Source: Flavobacterium agri | GTDB taxonomy: Bacteria; Bacteroidota; Bacteroidia; Flavobacteriales; Flavobacteriaceae | Direction: 5' to 3' | Length of the DNA: 64,000 nucleotides | NCBI RefSeq assembly: GCF_013401995.1 | Contig: NZ_JACBJI010000001.1 | Span: 742,905-806,904, forward strand | In this document: positions 44,296 through 54,675 of the stretch, piece after piece | Numbering within the stretch: the first letter of the stretch is position 1 | Layout: each line of letters starts with the position of its first letter | Position numbers and translations under genes: made by a program | The notes under the pieces: generated by a model | The model's input: the letters and a program-made list of their open reading frames with translations, nothing else | The model's database searches: none | What the model was told of the DNA's origin: nothing

Positions 44296-46854
44296 TTATT
44301 CTTGGGATTCGTCGTTGGTTTCATCGGTTTCCACTGAAAGGTCGTCGTTTGCGATATCTTCATCGGAAATCGGACCGTTTGCTTCAACCGTTTCGGCATC
44401 CACATCGATGGCTTCTTCTTCCTTCATGACTTTCGTAACGGCCGCGATGGAATCGTTTCCTTTGATGTTGATCAGGCGCACACCTTGAGTGGCACGCCCC
44501 ATGACGCGCAAATCCTCGACGGCCATGCGGATCGTCAATCCCGATTTGTTGATGATCATCAAATCATCGGCATCGGTCACGTTGTTGATCGAAACCAGTT
44601 TTCCGGTCTTGTCGGTGATGTTGAGCGTCTTCACTCCTTTTCCGCCACGGTTTGTGATACGGTAATCTTCGAGCGACGAACGTTTTCCGTAACCGTTTTC
44701 GGATACGACCAAAATTTCGGATTCCATATCGTTCACGGTCACCATTCCGATCACTTCGTCTTTGTCGTCGGCAAGCGTGATGCCTCGTACTCCAGATGCT
44801 GTACGACCCATCGGACGTGTTTTCCCTTCTTCGAAACGCACGAGTTTACCAGACTTCACGGCAACAAGAACCTGGCTGTTTCCGGTTGTCAATTTTGCTT
44901 CCAACAGCTCGTCGTCTTCGCGGATGGTAATCGCTGCGACACCGTTTGTTCTCGGACGTGAATATTGCTCCAAAGACGTTTTCTTGACCTGACCTTGCTT
45001 GGTCACCATGATCACGTAATGATTGTTCACGTATTCGGTATTCTTCAGATCCTGCGTACAGATGAATGCCTTGACCTTGTCGTCGTTCTCGATGTTGATC
45101 AGGTTTTGGATCGCACGGCCTTTGCTCGTCTTGTTTCCTTCGGGAATTTCGTAAACGCGCATCCAGTAACATTTTCCTTTTTGGGTGAAGAACATCATGT
45201 ATTGGTGGTTCGTCGCCACATACAGATGCTCAAGGAAATCGGCATCGCGCGTCGCCACGCCTTTTTGTCCGACTCCACCTCTGTTCTGGGTTTTGTATTC
45301 CGAAAGCGGCGTACGTTTGATGTAACCCGCGTGCGAAATCGTGATGACTACGCTTTCATCGGCGATCAAGTCTTCTATACTTACGTCTCCGCCCGAATAT
45401 TCTATCGTAGAACGTCTTTCGTCTCCGTATTTGTCGCGGATTTCTTCAAGTTCCTGCTTGATGAGTTCCATTCGGAGTTCCTTGCTTGCGAGCAAATCCT
45501 TCAAGCGTTGGATGAGCTTCATGATGTCTTCGTATTCCGCACGCAACTTATCCTGCTCAAGACCTGTCAACTGGCGCAAACGCATCTCGACGATCGCGCG
45601 TGCCTGGATTTCGGACAGGTTGAAGCGTTCGATCAATTTCGCTCTCGCTTCATCTCCGTCTTTCGACGCACGGATCAACTGGATCACTTCGTCTATGTTA
45701 TCGGAAGCGATGATCAGACCTTCCAAAATATGGGCGCGTTCTTCGGCTTTGCGCAATTCGAACTGTGTACGGCGGACCACCACATCGTGACGGTGCTCGA
45801 CGAAATAATGGATAAGATCCTTGAGGTTGAGCAACTGCGGGCGTCCGTTAACGAGCGCGATGTTGTTCACGCTGAAAGACGACTGCAATTGGGTGTATTT
45901 GTAAAGCGTGTTCAAAACGACGTTCGGAACGGCTTCTCTTTTGAGGATATATACGATACGCATTCCGGTCCTGTCCGATTCGTCGCGGATGTTCGAGATG
46001 CCTTCGATTTTCTTTTCGTTTACGAGGTCGGCCGTTTTTTTGATCATTTCGGCTTTGTTGACCTGATACGGGATTTCGGTCACGACGATGGCTTCGCGTC
46101 CGTCAACTTCCTCGAAATTCGCTTTGGCGCGCATCACGATCCGGCCGCGACCGGTCTTGAATGCCTCGCGAACGCCTTCGTATCCGTAAATCACACCGCC
46201 CGTCGGGAAATCCGGGGCTTTGATGTGGTTCATCAATTCGTCGATCTCGATTTCTTCGTTATCGATATAAGCAAGCGTTCCGTTGATGACTTCGGTGAGG
46301 TTGTGTGGCGCCATGTTCGTGGCCATACCTACCGCAATACCGGCAGCACCGTTTATCAGAAGATTGGGAACACGCGTCGGCATGACTTTCGGCTCCTCGA
46401 GCGTGTCGTCGAAGTTGAGCTGGAAATCGACCGTTTCCTTGTCGATGTCGGCCAAGATCTCTTCCGAAATCTTCTTCATGCGCGCTTCGGTATAACGCAT
46501 CGCCGCAGGGCTGTCGCCGTCGATCGACCCGAAGTTACCCTGGCCGTCGACCAAAAGATAGCGCAAGCTCCATTCCTGGGCCATACGTACCATGGTATCA
46601 TATACAGAAGAGTCACCGTGCGGGTGATATTTACCCAACACCTCTCCTACGATTCTCGCTGATTTCTTGTGGGCGCGATTAGACAAGACGCCCAACTCGT
46701 ACATTCCGAAAAGCACACGGCGGTGTACGGGTTTTAATCCGTCACGCACATCTGGCAGTGCACGTGACACAATGACCGACATCGAATAGTCGATATAGGC
46801 CGTCTTCATTTCATCTTCAATGTTGATCGGGATTAATTTTGATCCGTCTGACAT
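44296..46854 (-). CDS. gyrA: DNA gyrase subunit A
   Basis: This 852-residue topoisomerase subunit has the winged-helix segment [12 protein letters not shown] and the catalytic Tyr121 in [18 protein letters not shown] GyrA box follows, then six C-terminal beta-propeller blades and an acidic tail. The residues matching the E. coli quinolone sites Ser83 and Asp87 are Ser82 and Asp86 here, the sensitive-type residues. It is transcribed divergently from clpC. Confidence 0.97.
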   Translation of the reverse strand: MSDGSKLIPINIEDEMKTAYIDYSMSVIVSRALPDVRDGLKPVHRRVLFGMYELGVLSNRAHKKSARIVGEVLGKYHPHGDSSVYDTMVRMAQEWSLRYLLVDGQGNFGSIDGDSPAAMRYTEARMKKISEEILADIDKETVDFQLNFDDTLEEPKVMPTRVPNLLINGAAGIAVGMATNMAPHNLTEVINGTLAYIDNEEIEIDELMNHIKAPDFPTGGVIYGYEGVREAFKTGRGRIVMRAKANFEEVDGREAIVVTEIPYQVNKAEMIKKTADLVNEKKIEGISNIRDESDRTGMRIVYILKREAVPNVVLNTLYKYTQLQSSFSVNNIALVNGRPQLLNLKDLIHYFVEHRHDVVVRRTQFELRKAEERAHILEGLIIASDNIDEVIQLIRASKDGDEARAKLIERFNLSEIQARAIVEMRLRQLTGLEQDKLRAEYEDIMKLIQRLKDLLASKELRMELIKQELEEIRDKYGDERRSTIEYSGGDVSIEDLIADESVVITISHAGYIKRTPLSEYKTQNRGGVGQKGVATRDADFLEHLYVATNHQYMMFFTQKGKCYWMRVYEIPEGNKTSKGRAIQNLINIENDDKVKAFICTQDLKNTEYVNNHYVIMVTKQGQVKKTSLEQYSRPRTNGVAAITIREDDELLEAKLTTGNSQVLVAVKSGKLVRFEEGKTRPMGRTASGVRGITLADDKDEVIGMVTVNDMESEILVVSENGYGKRSSLEDYRITNRGGKGVKTLNITDKTGKLVSINNVTDADDLMIINKSGLTIRMAVEDLRVMGRATQGVRLINIKGNDSIAAVTKVMKEEEAIDVDAETVEANGPISDEDIANDDLSVETDETNDESQE

Positions 46855-47060
46855 ATTCCGTTTGTTAAAATTTACCTTAGTATTAAAATCCCGCTAATAT
46901 AACGTTTCCGTAGGAGTTTTCGGGACACGCCACACCTAATTTTCCCCTTATTTTATTAACAATTTCAAAGAATTCAAGGTTGATAAATTAGTAGTTGTTT
47001 AACTCGATTATTGCTATATTTTTTGTCACTTAGCTGTGATTGGATTTGGGCTGGGAACGG

Positions 47061-47094
47061 TTTTTGCAATCGGCGTCCGTAATCCTTAACTTTA
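47061..47094 (+). promoter_or_regulatory. Promoter of clpC
   Basis: TTTTTG (47061-47066), a 20-bp spacer and TAACTTTA (47087-47094) fit the Bacteroidota housekeeping promoter with one -7 mismatch. The start codon ATG 47115 follows after a short leader. Confidence 0.6.
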
Positions 47095-47114
47095 TATACC
47101 GAATCCCGCATACT

Positions 47115-49661
47115 ATGGATGATAATTTTTCACCAAGAGTCAAAGATGTAATAACCTACAGCAAGGAAGAAGCGCTTCGTTTGGGGCATGACTTCATTGG
47201 CACGGAACATCTTATGCTGGGCATTCTCAGGGACGGAAACGGAAAGGCGATCACGATACTGAACAACCTGTCGGTCGATCTTGAACACCTGCGCCGCAAA
47301 GTAGAAATCCTGAGCCCGGCGAATCCCAACGTAGACATGAGCAACGAAAAGAAAAACCTTCACCTGACGCGTCAGGCGGAGCGCGCCTTGAAAACCACTT
47401 TCCTCGAGGCCAAAGTTTTCCAGAGCACGTCTATAAGCACGGCACATTTGCTGTTGTGCATTTTGAGAAACGAAAACGATCCTACAACCAAACTGCTGAA
47501 TAAACTCAAAATCGATTATGACGCAGCCAAAGAACAATACCTGAATATGACGCCAAACGAAGAAGAATTCATGGAAAACCTTCCGAGGAACGAGTCGTAC
47601 AACGACGATCCCGGACAAGATGACAGCCTGAAAGAAGGCAGTTTCAACAACCCGCAAAGCAAATCGAACAAGAAATCGAAAACGCCTGTACTCGATAATT
47701 TCGGACGCGACTTGACCGAAATGGCCGAAGAAGGCAAACTCGATCCGGTCGTAGGACGCGAAAAGGAAATCGAGCGCGTGTCGCAAATCTTGAGCCGACG
47801 CAAGAAAAACAATCCGCTTTTGATCGGTGAGCCCGGAGTGGGTAAATCGGCGATTGCAGAAGGTTTGGCCTTGCGCATCATCCAAAAGAAAGTATCGCGC
47901 ATCCTTTTCAACAAAAGAGTCGTGACGCTGGATTTGGCAAGCCTTGTCGCAGGTACTAAATACCGCGGCCAGTTCGAGGAGCGTATGAAAGCGGTAATGA
48001 ACGAACTCGAGAAAAACGACGACATCATTTTGTTCATCGACGAGATCCACACCATTGTCGGTGCGGGCGGAGCTACCGGCTCACTCGACGCTTCAAACAT
48101 GTTCAAACCCGCTTTGGCGCGTGGCGAAATCCAATGCATCGGCGCTACGACTTTGGACGAATACCGTCAATATATCGAGAAAGACGGTGCGCTTGAGCGT
48201 CGTTTCCAGAAAGTGATCGTAGAACCGACTTCGGTTGAAGAGACGATTACGATTCTGAACAATATCAAGAACAAATACGAAGATCACCATAACGTAACCT
48301 ACACGCCAGAAGCGGTAGAAGCTTGCGTGAAGTTGACAAACCGATACATGTCTGAGCGTTTCCTTCCGGACAAGGCCATCGACGCCATGGACGAAGCCGG
48401 TTCACGCGTACACATCACCAATATCGACGTTCCGAAACAAATCCTTGAATTGGAACGCCAGTTGGAAGAAGTACGTGAGTTGAAGAATTCGGTGGTCAAA
48501 AAACAGAAATACGAAGAAGCGGCCAAATTGCGCGACGACGAGAAACGCCTCGAGAAAGACCTTGCCATCGCCCAAGAGCAATGGGAAGAAGATTCTAAAA
48601 GCAACCGTATCGTCGTTACCGAAGATAACGTGGCCGACGTCGTATCGATGATGACCGGAATTCCCGTAAACAGGATCGCACAGACCGAAAGCAACAAGCT
48701 TGCGAAACTACCCGATCTGATCAAAGACAAGGTCATCGGACAGAACGAAGCCGTCGCCAAAATCGCCAAATCGATCCAGCGTAACCGCGCCGGATTGAAA
48801 GACCCGAACCGTCCGATCGGATCGTTTATTTTCCTTGGACAAACCGGTGTCGGTAAAACGCAATTGGCGAAAGTGCTCGCCCGTGAATTGTTCGATTCCG
48901 AAGACGCTTTGGTTCGAATCGACATGAGCGAATACATGGAAAAATTCGCGATTTCGCGTTTGGTCGGAGCGCCTCCGGGATACGTCGGATACGAAGAAGG
49001 CGGACAATTGACCGAAAAAGTACGCCGCAAACCGTATTGCGTGGTGCTTCTCGACGAGATCGAAAAAGCGCACCCTGACGTATTCAACATGATGCTTCAG
49101 GTGCTCGACGACGGTTATTTGACCGATTCGCTCGGGCGCAAGATCGATTTCAAGAACACGATCATCATCATGACGTCGAACATCGGCGCACGCCAGTTGA
49201 AAGATTTCGGACAAGGTGTCGGATTCGGTACGTCGGCAAAAGTCAACCAAGCCGACGAGCATGCCAAATCGGTTATCGAGAATGCACTCAAAAAAGCATT
49301 TGCTCCTGAGTTTTTGAACCGTATCGACGACGTTATCGTGTTCAACCCTCTTGATAAGGAACACATTGACCAAATCATCGAGATCGAGCTCAAGAAATTG
49401 TACGCGCGTATCGCAGATCTTGGTTACACGTTGCGCCTTTCCGATAAGGCCAAAGCGTTCATCGCCGACAAAGGCTTCGACAAGCAGTTCGGTGCGCGTC
49501 CGCTAAAACGCGCTATCCAGAAATATGTCGAGGATGCGCTTGCCGAAGAGATCATCTCGTCTAAAATCGGGGCCGGAGACGAAATCTTCATGGATATCGA
49601 AGACGAAGCCTCGGACGAATTGACCGTCACCGTCCAGAAAGCCCAAGAGCCTACGAATTGA
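47115..49661 (+). CDS. clpC: ATP-dependent Clp protease ATP-binding subunit ClpC
   Basis: This 848-residue AAA+ unfoldase feeds proteins to ClpP. It has two Clp N-domain repeats (about 1-145), the first AAA domain with GEPGVGKS, and a middle segment with a UVR-like motif (KKQKYEEAAKLRDDEKRLEKD) that marks ClpC. The second AAA domain has GQTGVGKT. The LDEIEKAHPDVFN and FLNRIDD motifs are present. ATG 47115 is preferred over the upstream 47040 start because it directly precedes the N-domain (MDDNFSPRVKDVI). Confidence 0.95.
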   Translation: MDDNFSPRVKDVITYSKEEALRLGHDFIGTEHLMLGILRDGNGKAITILNNLSVDLEHLRRKVEILSPANPNVDMSNEKKNLHLTRQAERALKTTFLEAKVFQSTSISTAHLLLCILRNENDPTTKLLNKLKIDYDAAKEQYLNMTPNEEEFMENLPRNESYNDDPGQDDSLKEGSFNNPQSKSNKKSKTPVLDNFGRDLTEMAEEGKLDPVVGREKEIERVSQILSRRKKNNPLLIGEPGVGKSAIAEGLALRIIQKKVSRILFNKRVVTLDLASLVAGTKYRGQFEERMKAVMNELEKNDDIILFIDEIHTIVGAGGATGSLDASNMFKPALARGEIQCIGATTLDEYRQYIEKDGALERRFQKVIVEPTSVEETITILNNIKNKYEDHHNVTYTPEAVEACVKLTNRYMSERFLPDKAIDAMDEAGSRVHITNIDVPKQILELERQLEEVRELKNSVVKKQKYEEAAKLRDDEKRLEKDLAIAQEQWEEDSKSNRIVVTEDNVADVVSMMTGIPVNRIAQTESNKLAKLPDLIKDKVIGQNEAVAKIAKSIQRNRAGLKDPNRPIGSFIFLGQTGVGKTQLAKVLARELFDSEDALVRIDMSEYMEKFAISRLVGAPPGYVGYEEGGQLTEKVRRKPYCVVLLDEIEKAHPDVFNMMLQVLDDGYLTDSLGRKIDFKNTIIIMTSNIGARQLKDFGQGVGFGTSAKVNQADEHAKSVIENALKKAFAPEFLNRIDDVIVFNPLDKEHIDQIIEIELKKLYARIADLGYTLRLSDKAKAFIADKGFDKQFGARPLKRAIQKYVEDALAEEIISSKIGAGDEIFMDIEDEASDELTVTVQKAQEPTN

Positions 49662-49684
49662 TTGATAACAATTATTTGATATTG

Positions 49685-49718
49685 AAACCCGTCTAAATTA
49701 GGCGGGTTTTATTTTTTT
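49685..49718 (+). terminator. Intrinsic terminator of clpC
   Basis: AAACCCG-CTAA and TTAG-CGGGTTT form a stem with a T-rich tail, 23 bp after the clpC stop. Confidence 0.85.
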
Positions 49719-49723
49719 AGCTG

Positions 49724-49774
49724 CGAATAACACGAATTTCACCAATTGTTGACTAGTGAAATTCGTGTTATTCG
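49724..49774. repeat. Perfect 19-bp palindrome, CACGAAT family
   Basis: CGAATAACACGAATTTCAC (49724-49742) is the exact reverse complement of 49756-49774. It shares the CACGAAT...ATTCGTG theme with 54676-54743. It lies between the clpC terminator and the retropepsin/RimK gene. Confidence 0.8.
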
Positions 49775-49833
49775 TGGTCAAAAACTACTCATAAAATTCC
49801 CAAAAAACATTCGCAGCTCAAAGTCAAATCTTT

Positions 49834-49841
49834 TACATTTG
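49834..49841 (+). promoter_or_regulatory. Probable -7 box of the rimK-fusion gene
   Basis: TACATTTG matches TAnnTTTG, 18 bp before ATG 49860. The -33 region is weak. Confidence 0.4.
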
Positions 49842-49859
49842 AATCCAAATACAACCCCA

Positions 49860-51239
49860 ATGCAAGACCAAAAAGTCGTCATCGGAAGCGAGGAATGGTG
49901 CTCCTTCCCTGCTCTCGGAATTCCTAAAATAAAAGCTCGCGTCGATTCGGGCGCGAAAACATCGGCACTTCACGCAATCAACATCGCCCCATTCCGCAAA
50001 GACGAAGAAAACTGGGTGCGTTTCGACGTGAATCCGATCCAAAAAAACGTAAAAACGGTATTGCATTGCGAGGCGCGTCTCGTCGGAAGACGCATCGTCA
50101 AAAGCTCGAGCGGCTACAAAGAACAGCGCTATGTAATTTCGACCGATATATGTTTCGACAACCAAACCTGGCCGATCGAGATGACACTCACCAATCGCGA
50201 TTCCATGGGATTCCGCATGTTGTTAGGACGAGAGGCGATGATCGGGCGCATGCTCGTCGATCCGAGTCAATCTTACCTATTGGGACAACCGACTTCCGAA
50301 GAACTCAAAACCGTCTACCGCGACGCCATTCAAGCCAAAAGCGGATTGCGCATCGGATTGTTGGCAAGCAATCCGGAGCTTTACAGCAACAAACGCATCA
50401 TGGAAGCCGGAGAAAGCCGCGGGCACGACATGCACTTCCTCAACATCAAGGAATGCTATATGAAACTCGACGGACACAATCCCGAAATCCATTACAGAGG
50501 CGGGAAAATCCTTAACGATTTCGATGCGATCATCCCGAGAATTCGTCCAAGTATCACGTTTTACGGATGTGCACTGACACGTCAATTCGAAGCACTTAAA
50601 GTATTCTGTCTCAATTCATCGAAAGCCATTACACAATCGCGCGACAAATTGTATTCGCTCCAATTGCTGCTCAATCACGGCGTCGACATCCCGACGACAG
50701 GATTCGCGAATTCGCCTCTCGATACGGACGATTTGATCAAGATGGTCGGAGGCACGCCGCTTATCGTAAAACTGCTCGAAGGCACGCAAGGAAAAGGCGT
50801 CGTTCTCGCCGAAACCAAGAAAGCGGCCGAATCGGTGATCAACGCGTTCAAAAGCCTCAATGCGAACATTCTCGTACAGGAATTCATCAAGGAAGCCGAC
50901 GGAAAAGACATCCGTTGTTTCGTGATCGACGGAAAAGTAGTAGCCGCTATCCAAAGGGAAGCCTTACCTGGCGAATTCCGCGCGAATATCCATCTTGGCG
51001 GCACGGCATCGATCATAAAACCAACGCAGGAAGAAAAAAGGATTGCGATAAAAGCGGCCAAAGCGATGGATTTGAAAGTGGCAGGTGTCGATATCATCCG
51101 CTCGTCCAAAGGCCCGCTTTTGCTCGAAGTGAACTCATCTCCGGGACTCGAAGGCATAGAAGGCGCTACGAATAAAGATGTCGCGGGCGAAATGATCAAA
51201 GCCATCGAAAAGAATTTTAAATTGCAGAAAACTTCGTAA
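49860..51239 (+). CDS. Fusion of a RimB-like retropepsin and RimK-type glutamate ligase
   Basis: This 459-residue protein has an N-terminal retropepsin-like domain (PF05618-type, about 1-150) with the aspartate motif [12 protein letters not shown] (Asp29) and LLGREAM. A RimK-like ATP-grasp ligase follows (about 165-455, with [15 protein letters not shown] and [15 protein letters not shown]). RimK adds glutamates to a protein C-terminus, classically S6; RimB-type proteins modulate that. Both joined in one chain suggest self-contained modification. The frame is open to 49746, but ATG 49860 begins the conserved MQDQKVVIG. Confidence 0.88.
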   Translation: MQDQKVVIGSEEWCSFPALGIPKIKARVDSGAKTSALHAINIAPFRKDEENWVRFDVNPIQKNVKTVLHCEARLVGRRIVKSSSGYKEQRYVISTDICFDNQTWPIEMTLTNRDSMGFRMLLGREAMIGRMLVDPSQSYLLGQPTSEELKTVYRDAIQAKSGLRIGLLASNPELYSNKRIMEAGESRGHDMHFLNIKECYMKLDGHNPEIHYRGGKILNDFDAIIPRIRPSITFYGCALTRQFEALKVFCLNSSKAITQSRDKLYSLQLLLNHGVDIPTTGFANSPLDTDDLIKMVGGTPLIVKLLEGTQGKGVVLAETKKAAESVINAFKSLNANILVQEFIKEADGKDIRCFVIDGKVVAAIQREALPGEFRANIHLGGTASIIKPTQEEKRIAIKAAKAMDLKVAGVDIIRSSKGPLLLEVNSSPGLEGIEGATNKDVAGEMIKAIEKNFKLQKTS

Positions 51240-51243
51240 AACG

Positions 51244-51756
51244 ATGAATCCGTACGTCGATATCGTATTGAGAAGCACGGCCGTGTATGTGTTCATGGTC
51301 GTGGCACTGCGTATTTTCGGCAAAAAAGAACTCTCGCAGCTCAATACGTTCGACGTTATCCTGATTTTACTCATCAGCAATTCGGTCCAGAATGCCATGG
51401 TCGGGCCGGACACTTCACTTTGGGGCGGAATCGCCGCGGCTACGGTATTATTCGCGATCAATTTTATCGTAAAAAAACTGTCGTCGCGATCGATGTTTTT
51501 CGGAAACCTGCTTATCGACAAGCCCGAAATCCTTGTCCACAACGGGAAACCCGATTTCAAGATGTTGGCCAAGCTCGACATAAGCGCCGAAGAATTGGGC
51601 GAAGCGATGCGCGAACACGGCGTCGAACATTATTCGGACGTGAAACTCGCGATGCTCGAGCCAGACGGCAACATCAGTATCATTTCGGGAGAAAACACGT
51701 TGAAGCAAACCCATTACAAACGCCGACGAAACCGCAAAAACATCGTATCGGTCTAA
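51244..51756 (+). CDS. DUF421/YetF-like membrane protein
   Basis: This 170-residue protein has three N-terminal membrane segments (about 8-80) with the family marker RIFGKKELSQLNTFDVILILLI, then a soluble DUF421 domain (PEILVHNGKPDFKMLAKLDIS). The function of this family is not settled; YetF-type proteins associate with the spore or envelope in Bacillus. It starts 4 bp after the RimK fusion and its stop overlaps the convergent esterase stop by CTAA. Confidence 0.85.
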   Translation: MNPYVDIVLRSTAVYVFMVVALRIFGKKELSQLNTFDVILILLISNSVQNAMVGPDTSLWGGIAAATVLFAINFIVKKLSSRSMFFGNLLIDKPEILVHNGKPDFKMLAKLDISAEELGEAMREHGVEHYSDVKLAMLEPDGNISIISGENTLKQTHYKRRRNRKNIVSV

Positions 51757-52742
51757 TTTTTCTTATCGGATTTCTGCCGTTTGTAATTTCTGATTTTGTC
51801 GCTGTCGTAAAACAGGAAAGTATTGAATCTGCCTTTTTTATCGGGAGTAAACCTGAATTCGACGCTCGAGCCTTCAAAAAGATAAAATGTCGTTTCGGAT
51901 GCCGGTATAAACTCGATTTTTTCGTTCGGATTGTTGCCTCCGTAAATCATCAGCTTATCGTTTTCGACCAAAATCGTAATATCCTGGCTTCCGCTTGTCG
52001 TGGTGTACGTTCCCACATATTTCTGCAGATCAGAAACGGGTAACGCCACGCGCTTGAACTTGAACTTCGTTTGGGAAAGCATCCAATCATACACACTGTC
52101 GTTGCTGTATGTCGCGTCCCAACTGTTGTGATTGGCCTCGGGATACAACGTAAATTTTACGTCTTTGCTGTATTTTTCGAGCGAATCGATCATCACTTGG
52201 GATTCGGACGGAAGCACCACATCGTCTTTCGCTCCGTGAAAACACCAAACCGGAATGTGCCGCAAACGATAATTCATCGACGGGTCGCCACCGCCGCACA
52301 CCGGAGCGATTGCTGCAAATTCCTCGGGAAATTCCTGGGCGATTTTCCAAGTGCCGTATCCGCCCATGCTTAAACCCGTCAAATAAATTCGGTCGGTGTC
52401 GATGCGGTATTTCGACTTGAGATCGTTGAGCATCTTCCTGATGATGTCGGGTTTGAAACCTTCGGCCTGCGGCGCCTGGGGCGAAACGACGATCATAGGG
52501 AACTTCTTTCCCTGATCGATGAGTTTGGGCGGGCCGTTCACCTTGACTTTATTGAGGTCGTCACCACTTTCGCCCGACCCGTGAAGAAAGATCATAAGCG
52601 GCCAGTTTCTGTTCTTATCCGAATCGTATCCGTCGGGCAAATACAACAGGTATTTGGTTTCAAGCACGAATTTTTCCGATGTCTGCTGCGCAAAAACCGA
52701 AAGCGCGAACAGAAAGCACAAAGCAAGCAACGATTTTTTCAT
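51753..52742 (-). CDS. Exported alpha/beta-hydrolase (phospholipase/carboxylesterase type)
   Basis: This 329-residue protein begins MKKSLLALCFLFALSVFAQ, a signal peptide. It has the nucleophile elbow GLSMGGYG (Ser within the GxSxG), the oxyanion-side LMIFLHGSGESG and the catalytic His in PEANHNSW. The C-terminal third (LQKYVGTYTTTSGSQ to RNYKR) is a small beta domain as found attached to serine hydrolases. Substrate probably an ester or peptide outside the cytoplasm. Confidence 0.85.
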   Translation of the reverse strand: MKKSLLALCFLFALSVFAQQTSEKFVLETKYLLYLPDGYDSDKNRNWPLMIFLHGSGESGDDLNKVKVNGPPKLIDQGKKFPMIVVSPQAPQAEGFKPDIIRKMLNDLKSKYRIDTDRIYLTGLSMGGYGTWKIAQEFPEEFAAIAPVCGGGDPSMNYRLRHIPVWCFHGAKDDVVLPSESQVMIDSLEKYSKDVKFTLYPEANHNSWDATYSNDSVYDWMLSQTKFKFKRVALPVSDLQKYVGTYTTTSGSQDITILVENDKLMIYGGNNPNEKIEFIPASETTFYLFEGSSVEFRFTPDKKGRFNTFLFYDSDKIRNYKRQKSDKKN

Positions 52743-52796
52743 TTTGTCAAGTTATGACAAAAAAGACGTTGCGTTCCACCCAAATGTTACAGCAAT

Positions 52797-52825
52797 AAAA
52801 AACCTGCCGTGAAGCAGGTCTAAAA
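52797..52825 (-). terminator. Intrinsic terminator of the first small paralogue
   Basis: On the minus strand CCTGC-TTCACG-GCAGG is followed by a T6 run. It lies 10 bp after the stop at 52835. Confidence 0.85.
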
Positions 52826-52834
52826 GTTCAAAAA

Positions 52835-53074
52835 TTACCATCCTGTGTTCGTGTGCGGTTGGTCGCTCGCCGATGAGTGGTTCGAAAACGACCTGTACCT
52901 ACCTATTCCATAGTGCTTAGGAAAATGCCTCTTTTCGTGGCATTCCTCCTGCTTAAATTCTCCGGATGATTCCCCTTGGGTGAGATTTTCGAATTCCGCA
53001 TGGTTTTCCGGATTTTGGTAACCGGCGTCCTGATCATCCCGATCGGACGGGTAATTGGTGTGATTAGTTTCCAT
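52835..53074 (-). CDS. Small hydrophilic protein, tandem paralogue 1
   Basis: This 79-residue protein is rich in Asn, Asp, Glu, His, Ser and Gln and has no membrane segment. It ends FSNHSSASDQPHTNTGW. The protein encoded at 53233-53475 has the same plan: a start of MENN/METN type and the ending SNHSSADDQPTTNTG. Both lie on the minus strand, each with its own terminator. The composition suggests an intrinsically disordered protein. I recognise no family. Confidence 0.6.
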   Translation of the reverse strand: METNHTNYPSDRDDQDAGYQNPENHAEFENLTQGESSGEFKQEECHEKRHFPKHYGIGRYRSFSNHSSASDQPHTNTGW

Positions 53075-53202
53075 ATTACCTAGTCAAATTGTTCCATAAA
53101 AGTACGACGAAACTCCTTGCCTTTGAGCAATTTAAGACAACGTTTGCAGAAATTTGGCAGCTTTTGAAAGTAAAACCCTAATAAAAATTTAATTCCGAAG
53201 TC

Positions 53203-53227
53203 AAAAAAAGAGCCCGAAAGCTCTTAA
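53203..53227 (-). terminator. Intrinsic terminator of the second small paralogue
   Basis: On the minus strand AAGAGC-TTTCG-GGCTCTT is followed by a T-rich tract. It follows the 53233 stop directly. Confidence 0.85.
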
Positions 53228-53232
53228 TGATT

Positions 53233-53475
53233 TTACATATTTCCCGGACCGGTATTCGTAGTCGGCTGGTCATCGGCCGAGGAATGATTCGAATTCGATT
53301 CGTATTTCCTGTTGCCGTGGCCTTGGTGAAAACGCCTTTCCTCGCGCCCTTCCTCGACAATATCGTTTCCCGATACATCTTTGTCGGCACCGAGATATTC
53401 TTCTTTATTGTCGTTTTCGTTGCTGTGATCGCGTCCATCTTCCCGATGTCGCCAATCGTTTCGGTTGTTTTCCAT
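53233..53475 (-). CDS. Small hydrophilic protein, tandem paralogue 2
   Basis: This 80-residue protein starts MENNRNDWRHREDGRDHS and ends SNHSSADDQPTTNTGPGNM. It shares the C-terminal motif (R/K)Y-x-S-x-SNHSSA-x-DQP-x-TNTG with the neighbour at 52835-53074. Rich in Asn, Glu, Asp, His, Arg; probably disordered. The two genes look like a tandem duplication that has diverged except at the C-terminus. Function unknown. Confidence 0.6.
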   Translation of the reverse strand: MENNRNDWRHREDGRDHSNENDNKEEYLGADKDVSGNDIVEEGREERRFHQGHGNRKYESNSNHSSADDQPTTNTGPGNM

Positions 53476-53596
53476 ACTAGTTGCGTGTTATCCATACAAG
53501 ATACGCATCCCAAAACCGGAACCGAAGACGTTTAGCACAACCTTGACATAAGATGACGTTAATTTTTCGGACGTGATGCGGAACCACGCTCAAAGA

Positions 53597-54658
53597 TTAA
53601 ACCGCCGGTTCTTGCTGGCTCAAACAATGAAAACTGCCCAATCCCCAAATGATGTCGGTCGAATCGATTCCGATTACTTTTCTCGTCTTGAAACAATCCT
53701 GCAGGATCGACAACGCTTTATCGTCGTTCGCATCACGGAAAGTCGGTACGATTACGTTCTCGTTCGAAATATAAAAGTTCGCATACGACGCCGGAAGGAT
53801 CTGGTCGTCGTAAATCACCGGTTTCGGCATCGGCAACTCAACAATGTTCAATTGCTTGCCCGTTTCCAGTCTAAGTGCTTTCAGGGTTTTGAGGTTTTCC
53901 TGAAGGATTTCGTAATTCTCGTCCGATTTGTTTTCCTCGATCACCGTCACGACAGTTTCCTCGTCGGTAAAGCGCGTGATATCGTCAATATGGCCATCTG
54001 TATCGTCGCCGATAATCCCGTCGCCTATCCAGAGAATATTGTCCACACCGTAAAAATCGACTAGATACTGTTCGATCTGTTTTTGGTTCAAGTGCGGATT
54101 GCGGTTTTTGTTGAGCAGACAGGCCGTCGTGGTCAAAAGCGTGCCTTTTCCGTTGAACTCGACGCTTCCGCCTTCCATGACGATTCCCGGATTGAAAACC
54201 GGAAGTCCGAGCGCTTTCCCGATTTCGGTCGGAATCACGTCATCCAGATCATACGGCGGATATTTTCCGCCCCACGCATTGTAACCCCAATCGACTATCG
54301 CTTTCTCACGCGTTTCCCTATTCACCAAAAACGCCGGTCCGTGATCGCGGCACCACGCGTCGTTCGTCGGATGGAAATAGAATTTCACGTTGTCCAACAA
54401 ACTTTCGAGATTGCTCACCGATTTCGCGTAATCCGAATTGTAAAGGCTCAACAACGCAAACTCGCGCATTTGCTCACCGCTTACATTGATGCAGACTTTC
54501 TGGTGCGAAGCTACTCTCAAAATAAACTCCGAATACGGGTTGTAGATCGTATGGATTTTGCCCGGCCAAGACGCTTCTTTATGCGGCCAAGACAGCCAGA
54601 GCGCGGTTTGTTTTTCGAATTCTGCGGGAAAATGGAAGCCTAGTTGTTTGGGAGTCAT
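53597..54658 (-). CDS. aguA: Agmatine deiminase
   Basis: This 353-residue enzyme converts agmatine to N-carbamoylputrescine. It belongs to the pentein fold (PAD_porph), with WCRDHGPAF, GDDTDGHIDDI (His and Asp of the site) and the catalytic Cys345 in GSFHCLSQQEP. Length matches the family. Its partner aguB lies 91 bp upstream on the same strand, separated by a palindrome. Together they make putrescine. Confidence 0.95.
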   Translation of the reverse strand: MTPKQLGFHFPAEFEKQTALWLSWPHKEASWPGKIHTIYNPYSEFILRVASHQKVCINVSGEQMREFALLSLYNSDYAKSVSNLESLLDNVKFYFHPTNDAWCRDHGPAFLVNRETREKAIVDWGYNAWGGKYPPYDLDDVIPTEIGKALGLPVFNPGIVMEGGSVEFNGKGTLLTTTACLLNKNRNPHLNQKQIEQYLVDFYGVDNILWIGDGIIGDDTDGHIDDITRFTDEETVVTVIEENKSDENYEILQENLKTLKALRLETGKQLNIVELPMPKPVIYDDQILPASYANFYISNENVIVPTFRDANDDKALSILQDCFKTRKVIGIDSTDIIWGLGSFHCLSQQEPAV

Positions 54659-54675
54659 GGTTTGTGCTTGAATGT

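Noticed and set aside
44965-46662. 565-codon plus-strand open frame
   Set aside because: It is antisense to gyrA, which has full family motifs. The open frame is a mirror of the codon bias of gyrA.
47130-48050. 306-codon minus-strand open frame
   Set aside because: Antisense to clpC; Clp motifs decide the plus strand.
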